NCBI GenBank assembly: GCA_017557425.1
Contig: JAFYYU010000012.1
Location: 248,001 to 312,000 of the forward strand
Origin: Muribaculaceae bacterium
GTDB taxonomy: Bacteria > Bacteroidota > Bacteroidia > Bacteroidales > Muribaculaceae
Length of the DNA: 64,000 nucleotides
Direction of reading: 5' to 3'
A model generated the notes under the pieces. The model ran no database searches, had not been told where the DNA came from, and saw only the letters and a list, made by a program, of their open reading frames with translations. How positions within the stretch are numbered: position 1 is the first letter of the stretch; each line of letters begins with the position of its first letter. A program made the translations under genes and the position numbers. Below, piece after piece: positions 58,785-64,000 of this stretch.

Positions 58785-61247
58785 TTACACGGGATCGACG
58801 TCGTAATAGAGGCGCACGTTCTTCATCCGGGCATCAGCGGCAAGCATCTGTTCATAGAGCGTGCGCAGGATGCCCTTGACTTTAGCCATCGAAGCAGATG
58901 TTTCCATCTTCAGGGTCACTTGACGGATGTAGAGGTTTTGCACCTTGGCAACCAAGGGTGTCATCGGTCCCAACACCCTTGTCCCGAACACCTGGCGCAG
59001 CAGACCGCTATAACGCACTGCCAGCTCGCCCACTGTAGCATCATCTCGGTGTTTGAGGTAAATGTTGATGACCTTGGTGAACGGGGGATATCCAAATTGC
59101 TGTCGGTCAGCGAGTTCATGTTGGTAAAAACCCTCGTAATCGTGGGCTTGGACATACTTGATGACATCGTGCTCGGGATTACTGGTCTGGATGATGACCT
59201 GACCTTGTTTGTGCGCCCTGCCGGCACGTCCCGACACTTGTTCAAGCATGTCGAAGGCCCGCTCGTGGCTGCGGAAGTCCGGGAAATTGATCATCGTGTC
59301 GGCATTGAGGATGCCCACAATGCTCACGGCATCAAAATCCAGCCCTTTTGTGATCATTTGGGTACCCACCAGGATGTTGGTGCGGTGCTGCGAGAACTCA
59401 TCGATGATGCGGTCATAACTGTTCTTGCTGCGGGTAGTGTCCAGATCCATGCGCGAGATTTTCTCGTCAGGAAACAGGGCGTCGATGTCGTCCTCGATGC
59501 GTTCAGTGCCGTAACCGATGATTTCAAGGCCAGGCAACTGGCAGGCGGGGCACAGGTCGGGCAGAGGAATCGTGTATCCGCAGTAGTGGCACACCAGGCT
59601 GCGGCTGTGCTTGTGGTAGGTGAGTGACACGTCGCAGTTCTCGCACTTGGGCACGGAGCCGCACTCCTTGCAGCGCACCATGGGCGAATAACCGCGGCGG
59701 TTCTGGAACAGAATGACCTGCTCTTCGTTTTTCAATGCTTTGCGGCAATTGTCAATGAGTTCGTTGCTGAACAAGCCATGCATCTCTCGCCGTTTGCGGG
59801 CGTCAAGAGTGTCGATGACCTTGACATCGGGCATCTTGATGTCGCCATAGCGCGTCAGCAGTTTCACCAATCCGTATTTTCCTTCAAGTGCATTGTGATA
59901 GACTTCGATAGCGGGTGTCGCCGAGCCTAATACGGTCTTGGCTCCATGCATCTGTGCCAGCACCAGAGCCGCGTTGCGTCCGTTATAGCGTGGAGCGGGA
60001 TCCTGTTGTTTGTAGCTGCTGTCATGCTCCTCATCCACAATGACCAGTCCCAGGTTGGAGTAGGGGAGAAATACCGATGAGCGTACGCCAATGACGACGC
60101 ACGGTTCACTGCTGTCCAGCAGGCGTTTCCAGATGTCCACGCGCTCGTTGTCGCTGAACTTGGAATGGTAGATGAGCAGTTTATCGCCAAAAACTCGTCG
60201 CAATCGGCGTGTGAGTTGGGTCGTCAGCGCTATCTCGGGAACAAGATAGAGCACCTGCTTGCCCAACTTTAATGCGTCGGCAATGAGTTGCATATAGACT
60301 GACGTCTTGCCGCTGCTGGTCACTCCATGCAGCAGGGTGATGGCGTGCTCGCGCATAGACTGGTGGATTTCCCCATAAGCGCGTTTCTGCTCTTCGCTCA
60401 ACGTTGGCGGTTCCTCCAGCACGCTGCCCAAGTCGGCAAAACGGTTGATTTCTTTCTTATATATTTCAAACATGCCCCGCTTCACTGCCTCGTGCAATAC
60501 CGCACCACTCACTCCAGCGCGTTTTAGCAGGTTGTCTTTGCTTACCTCACGTACCTCGCCGCCTTGCAGCCAGCGTGACATGTCCAGATAGGCAAGCAGC
60601 AGCGCCTCTTGTTTGGGCGCCCGTTTCAGTTGGTCAAAGTATTGGTGCAGAGACTGTTCGTCATCGCGGGCGATAGTCAGTCTGACGCACGATTCGGTTT
60701 TGGGCCGGTAATTGTCCACAACACGCTCGCTCACGTGCAGGGCTTCCATATCCAGCAAGTGGCTGACATTACGCTCTACGGTCTTGAATCCGGTTGCCCG
60801 TGCGATTTCGGCAATCTGGACGCGTCCACGTTGAGCGGTGAAGTCCAGAATGACACGCTCGTGGTCAGTCAACTGCCCTGGCTCGCTCTCCTCAAAGTCG
60901 GGATTTACGCTGATTGTCGTCTCGCTTTCCACTTTCAGTCCCGAGGGTACAGCCGCTTTATAGACTTCGCCCATTGAGCACAGGTAGTAGTCGGCAATCC
61001 ATTGCCAAAAGTTCAGTTGGGGATGACGAACGATGGGTTTGTCATCGAGTGTGCCCAAAATCTCTTTTATGTCATAGCCCTTGGGTTCCCTGTCGTGCAA
61101 GCTCATCACAATAGCAGTGAAAATCTTTTTGCGGCCGAAGGGAACCAGTACCCGCATGCCGATTGATAGCGCCATCCCCTCGGGAATACGGTAGGTATAG
61201 GTGCCGGGAAGGGCTAAAGGAAGCAATGTTTCGGCAAATTTGGGCAT
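58785..61247 (-). CDS. priA: Primosomal protein N' (replication restart helicase)
   Basis: 820 residues. It reloads the replisome at stalled forks. The N-terminal 3'-DNA-binding domain (LPGTYTYRIPEGMALSIGMRVLVPFGRKK) and a winged-helix region precede the helicase: Walker A HGVTSSGKTSVY, DEEHDSSYKQQD, GSATPAIEV. The zinc-binding insert is complete: CKECGSVPKCENCDVSLTYH and CHYCGYTIPLPDLCPACQ (eight Cys). QVSGRAGRAHKQG is motif VI. A normal-length PriA on the opposite side of folD with its own upstream region. Confidence 0.96.
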   Translation of the reverse strand: MPKFAETLLPLALPGTYTYRIPEGMALSIGMRVLVPFGRKKIFTAIVMSLHDREPKGYDIKEILGTLDDKPIVRHPQLNFWQWIADYYLCSMGEVYKAAVPSGLKVESETTISVNPDFEESEPGQLTDHERVILDFTAQRGRVQIAEIARATGFKTVERNVSHLLDMEALHVSERVVDNYRPKTESCVRLTIARDDEQSLHQYFDQLKRAPKQEALLLAYLDMSRWLQGGEVREVSKDNLLKRAGVSGAVLHEAVKRGMFEIYKKEINRFADLGSVLEEPPTLSEEQKRAYGEIHQSMREHAITLLHGVTSSGKTSVYMQLIADALKLGKQVLYLVPEIALTTQLTRRLRRVFGDKLLIYHSKFSDNERVDIWKRLLDSSEPCVVIGVRSSVFLPYSNLGLVIVDEEHDSSYKQQDPAPRYNGRNAALVLAQMHGAKTVLGSATPAIEVYHNALEGKYGLVKLLTRYGDIKMPDVKVIDTLDARKRREMHGLFSNELIDNCRKALKNEEQVILFQNRRGYSPMVRCKECGSVPKCENCDVSLTYHKHSRSLVCHYCGYTIPLPDLCPACQLPGLEIIGYGTERIEDDIDALFPDEKISRMDLDTTRSKNSYDRIIDEFSQHRTNILVGTQMITKGLDFDAVSIVGILNADTMINFPDFRSHERAFDMLEQVSGRAGRAHKQGQVIIQTSNPEHDVIKYVQAHDYEGFYQHELADRQQFGYPPFTKVINIYLKHRDDATVGELAVRYSGLLRQVFGTRVLGPMTPLVAKVQNLYIRQVTLKMETSASMAKVKGILRTLYEQMLAADARMKNVRLYYDVDPV

Positions 61248-61402
61248 ATTTTACTGGTTAATTCTTTGCTTTAAACTTATAATTTATCAGCAGTGATTAT
61301 CAATGTATAAGACTTGTCAAATAAGGACAAATTTGTCAAATTATAACAACGGTTTTTATATTAAATAATCACTTTATATAATATGGATTAAATTATTGTA
61401 TA

Positions 61403-62596
61403 TCAATCAGTAGAATGATTGATATAAAGGTACTTGCGATAGATTTTGTCTTCCTTGACAGCGGTTGCTGCCCAGCTCACTTCGGGCGGCAGCTGCTGGT
61501 CGATGTTTTCGCTCAGCAGTTCCACGGCTCGGTCGGTGAATCGTTCAACGAAATTGTCTCCCAGGTCTATGGCGTTCTCTCGTCCTACAGCCTCGGCGGT
61601 GCCGATGACATTGGTGGCTACAACGTGTGCACCACACGACAGGGCCTCAATGACTACGAGAGGCAGTCCCTCGAGGCTGCTGGGCAACACAAGCAGGTCA
61701 ACGCAGTTGAGAATGTCGGGAATCTCTTCGGGCGGCACTTTTCCGGTAAAGTGGCATTTGACCCCCTTATCGGCCATTAGGCGGCGGGTCTCATCGAGCT
61801 GTACTCCGTCACCTATTGCCCAGAAGGTCAATCCCTTGCCATACTTGGTTTCAAGCATTTTATAGATTTCGGGCAGTAAGGTCACATTCTTTACGGGTTC
61901 GAAGCGTCCGACAAAGGCGACAACCTTTTTGTCATCTTTCACGCCGTAATCCTTGCGCAGCTGGGTCCGCAGCTCGTCATTATATAGGCGGAACTGGGCG
62001 CTGGCCCCGTTGAGCAAGACCTCGGCGGGAAAACCGTCGGTCAATTCGGCATGGGCCTTGTCAAGCAGTCCCTGACTGACGAAGAAGTTGCAAGTAGCGT
62101 CATGCAGGAGTTTGATAGTCAGTTCTTTGATCATCGGGTCACGGGGTGGGTCGGTATAGATGCTCGCGCCATGCCATGTGATGAAACTGGGAATGTGCAG
62201 GTGTTGGCCGGCAAACACGGCAGCGTGCCCCACGATGCGGTCATGGGCGCTCACCAGGTCGTGGCCGCGCATTTCCCATCCCAACCGATGCAGGCGACGT
62301 ATCAGTGCCCGTGGCGGTTTGTGAAACAAGCGGTGCATGATGGCGTCACTCCAGCGGCGCCTGAACCAGGTGATGTGTACGTTCACTCCGTCGGCAAGGA
62401 TCTCATCGGGACGGGAATGCACCTTTTTAGTGTGGCGCACACGGCGCATGAGCCATCCGTCGTAAACCTGCAACATGTGTACATCTATCTTGTAATCAGC
62501 GATTTGCTGCAAGTGCTTCACCCGGTTGATGACCGCATTGAAAACACCTAGCCGCCGATTGATGTCACCCTCGAATAGTACTGCAATCTGTTTCAT
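61403..62596 (-). CDS. Family 4 glycosyltransferase
   Basis: 397 residues starting MKQIAVLFEGDINRRLGVFNAV. The GT-B fold is clear in the second half: VVAFVGRFEPVKNVTLLPEIY, FWAIGDGVQLDETRRLM, VKCHFTGKVPPEEIPDIL and the E-x7-E motif in PSSLEGLPLVVIEALSCG. The family transfers nucleotide-activated sugars, commonly to surface polysaccharide or LPS; donor and acceptor unknown. An upstream in-frame start at 62671 is rejected because TACATTTG (62621-62628) lies between. No other glycan genes are adjacent. Confidence 0.9.
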   Translation of the reverse strand: MKQIAVLFEGDINRRLGVFNAVINRVKHLQQIADYKIDVHMLQVYDGWLMRRVRHTKKVHSRPDEILADGVNVHITWFRRRWSDAIMHRLFHKPPRALIRRLHRLGWEMRGHDLVSAHDRIVGHAAVFAGQHLHIPSFITWHGASIYTDPPRDPMIKELTIKLLHDATCNFFVSQGLLDKAHAELTDGFPAEVLLNGASAQFRLYNDELRTQLRKDYGVKDDKKVVAFVGRFEPVKNVTLLPEIYKMLETKYGKGLTFWAIGDGVQLDETRRLMADKGVKCHFTGKVPPEEIPDILNCVDLLVLPSSLEGLPLVVIEALSCGAHVVATNVIGTAEAVGRENAIDLGDNFVERFTDRAVELLSENIDQQLPPEVSWAATAVKEDKIYRKYLYINHSTD

Positions 62597-62620
62597 AACA
62601 TCCCATTGTTTTAAGTTTAG

Positions 62621-62628
62621 CAAATGTA
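62621..62628 (-). promoter_or_regulatory. -7 box of the GT4 gene
   Basis: TACATTTG on the minus strand, with CTTG about 20 nt further upstream. The ATG follows 24 nt downstream. Confidence 0.6.
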
Positions 62629-62684
62629 CACATGTTTCGCCAACTATGCAAGTCATGTTATGGTTTTTCACCCGAAATTGATAT

Positions 62685-62716
62685 AAAAAAAGAGGCCAAG
62701 CATGACGCTTGACCTC
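62685..62716 (-). terminator. Terminator of the initiator tRNA
   Basis: On the minus strand GAGGTCAAGC pairs with GCTTGGCCTC (one wobble), followed by seven Ts. Confidence 0.9.
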
Positions 62717-62723
62717 TGTCTAG

Positions 62724-62795
62724 TAGCGGGAGCCAGACTCGAACTGACGACCTTTGGGTTATGAGCCCAACGAGCTGCCACTGCTCCATCCCGCA
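62724..62795 (-). tRNA. Initiator tRNA-fMet (CAU)
   Basis: A 72-nt cloverleaf reading TGCGGGATGGAGCAGTGGCA at its 5' end. The anticodon stem-loop is TTGGG-CTCATAA-CCCAA; the three consecutive G-C pairs next to the loop and the mismatched first pair (T1 with T72) are the hallmarks of an initiator tRNA. The T arm is GTCAG-TTCGAGT-CTGGC. The discriminator is A and no CCA is encoded. It has its own promoter and terminator. Confidence 0.93.
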
Positions 62796-62806
62796 ATTTG
62801 CGAGTG

Positions 62807-62836
62807 CAAAATTACTGCTTTTTTGTGACCTGGCAA
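62807..62836 (-). promoter_or_regulatory. Promoter of the initiator tRNA
   Basis: On the minus strand TTG (62834-62836), 19 nt, then TAATTTTG (62807-62814). Transcription would start about 5 nt before the tRNA. Confidence 0.75.
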
Positions 62837-62912
62837 GCATTTTTGCTCGAAAAATGTGCTGTTTAACATATTTTTACCAAAAACAATAGGGACTATTGTC
62901 TTTTGAACCCTC

Positions 62913-62951
62913 AAAAATAACCACGCGACACTCCAAATTGAGGTCGCGTGG
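62913..62951 (-). terminator. Terminator of the fumarase gene
   Basis: On the minus strand CCACGCGAC (62943-62951) pairs with GTCGCGTGG (62921-62929), followed by TTATTTTT. A further small hairpin, ACAATAG/CTATTGT, lies at 62883-62899. Confidence 0.85.
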
Positions 62952-62978
62952 CTTTGTTCAGACTGTGTCCTGTGCGGG

Positions 62979-64000
62979 TTACAGGCCAATTTTCTTGAAG
63001 AAATCGTTGCCCTTGTTGTCCACGAGGATAAAGGCGGGGAAGTCCACGACGCGGATTTTCCACACGGCCTCCATGCCCAGCTCAGGATACTCTACACACT
63101 CGATGCTCTTGATGCTCTCCTGTGACAGGATGGCTGCAGGGCCGCCAATGCTGCCCAAGTAGAAACCGCCGTGCTTCTTGCAGGCGTCGGTCACCTCCTG
63201 GCTGCGGTTGCCCTTGGCAATCATCACCATGCTGCCGCCCAAGCTCTGGAACAGGTCAACGTAGGGGTCCATGCGGTTGGCAGTCGTCGGGCCCATCGAG
63301 CCGCAGGGCATGCCTTGCGGGGTCTTGGCGGGACCGGCATACAGCACGGGATGATTCTTGATGTACTCGGGGATGCCCTCGCCGCGGTCATAGCGCTCTT
63401 TCCACTTGGCATGGGCGATGTCGCGGCCCACAATGATGGTTCCGCTCAGCGATACGCGGGTCGATACGGGATACTTGTCGAGGATGGCAAGCGTCTCGCT
63501 CATGGGACGGTCCAGGTCGATCTTGATGCCGTCGCCCTCGCCGGCCTGTCGCAGTTCTTCGGGAATCAATTCGGTGGGTTTGTCGTCCAGTTTCTCGATC
63601 CACACGCCGTCGGCATTGATTTTGGCTTTGATATTGCGGTCGGCACTGCAGCTCACGCCCAAGCCGATGGGGCACGATGCGCCATGGCGGGGCAGACGCA
63701 CGATGCGTATGTCATGTGCCATGTACTTGCCGCCGAACTGGGCACCCAAGCCGATCTTGTATGCTTCTTCCAGCACCTGTTTTTCCAGTTCCACATCGCG
63801 GAAGGCGCGTCCCGTCTCGTCGCCCGTGGTGGGCAGGTTGTCATAGTAGTGGGTCGAGGCCAGCTTGACGGTCAGCAGGTTCTTCTCGGCACTGGTGCCG
63901 CCGATGACGAATGCGATGTGGTAGGGTGGGCAGGCTGCCGTACCCAGTGTGCGCATCTTATCGACCAGGAAGGGAACCAGCGTGCCCGGATTGAGCACGG
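62979..64000 (-). CDS. Class I (iron-sulfur) fumarate hydratase, N-terminus cut by window edge
   Basis: About 340 C-terminal residues; the frame is open to the last base, so the start is outside. It interconverts fumarate and malate with a 4Fe-4S cluster. Class I signatures: [92 protein letters not shown] and [15 protein letters not shown]. Fused alpha and beta regions (FumA/FumB type) are both represented. The end [20 protein letters not shown] is typical. Confidence 0.93.
   Translation of the reverse strand, partial: VLNPGTLVPFLVDKMRTLGTAACPPYHIAFVIGGTSAEKNLLTVKLASTHYYDNLPTTGDETGRAFRDVELEKQVLEEAYKIGLGAQFGGKYMAHDIRIVRLPRHGASCPIGLGVSCSADRNIKAKINADGVWIEKLDDKPTELIPEELRQAGEGDGIKIDLDRPMSETLAILDKYPVSTRVSLSGTIIVGRDIAHAKWKERYDRGEGIPEYIKNHPVLYAGPAKTPQGMPCGSMGPTTANRMDPYVDLFQSLGGSMVMIAKGNRSQEVTDACKKHGGFYLGSIGGPAAILSQESIKSIECVEYPELGMEAVWKIRVVDFPAFILVDNKGNDFFKKIGL

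Overview
The window looks like chromosomal DNA of a gut- or rumen-type Bacteroidales bacterium, probably Muribaculaceae or Prevotellaceae; family level is inference. The evidence is threefold. Promoters are of the Bacteroidetes type (TTG or TTTG, about 19-20 nt, then TAnnTTTG) and Shine-Dalgarno sites are nearly absent. The gene families are typical of the order (DUF4827, type II pantothenate kinase, class I fumarase, a tandem deoxynucleoside kinase pair, HU followed by RNase G). Many secreted proteins carry a dockerin-like calcium-binding repeat of the form D-x-N-x-D-G-x-V-N-I-x-D-V-x-x-L-I-D-Y-L-L. No phage, integrase, transposase or CRISPR array is visible, and both window edges cut genes.

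Layout. 1-3.5 kb: two tandem paralogous secreted jelly-roll/Fn3/dockerin proteins, the first cut by the left edge. 3.6-6.6 kb: an MgtC-family protein and a CPA2 cation:proton antiporter. 6.7-10.9 kb: a secreted EEP-family hydrolase, then an operon of NrnA-like phosphoesterase, DUF4827 lipoprotein and GlmM. 11-16.3 kb: a possible small RNA, then valS, rpiB and a polytopic membrane protein. 16.4-23.7 kb (minus): BspA-like repeat protein, esterase, RlmN and a secreted endonuclease I. 24-27.1 kb (minus): rocD and pruA, which convert ornithine to glutamate. 27.4-28.2 kb: a small dockerin protein. 28.3-28.5 kb: a REP-like repeat cluster. 28.6-31 kb (minus): HU, a 30-residue bS22/mS38-like ribosomal protein too short for routine gene calling, and RNase G. 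31.3-35.4 kb: a DUF59 Fe-S assembly protein with LpxH, then ispD and recG. 35.5-38.4 kb: a secreted beta-helix protein and an M23/LysM peptidase. 38.4-40.4 kb (minus): a secreted orphan and two deoxynucleoside kinases. 40.5-47.1 kb: flavin reductase, glyA, a duplicated-domain LRR/dockerin protein, fabG and another dockerin protein. 47.1-53.1 kb: two orphan genes, a thioredoxin-like protein, and a five-gene minus-strand operon (yqgE, coaW, GT2, GNAT, acyltransferase). 53.2-64 kb: an aspartate kinase without ACT domains, an EamA transporter, a class A PBP, folD, priA, a GT4 glycosyltransferase, an initiator tRNA and a fumarase cut by the right edge.

Most genes are housekeeping: peptidoglycan and LPS precursors, one-carbon metabolism, tRNA charging, DNA repair and restart. 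The accessory layer is a scattered set of eight secreted proteins with dockerin-like modules joined to unrelated domains (jelly-roll, Fn3, nuclease, beta-helix, LRR). No cohesin is recognisable here, so what these modules bind is the main open question. All product names come from reading motifs and family architecture in the sequence; no alignment or database search was run.
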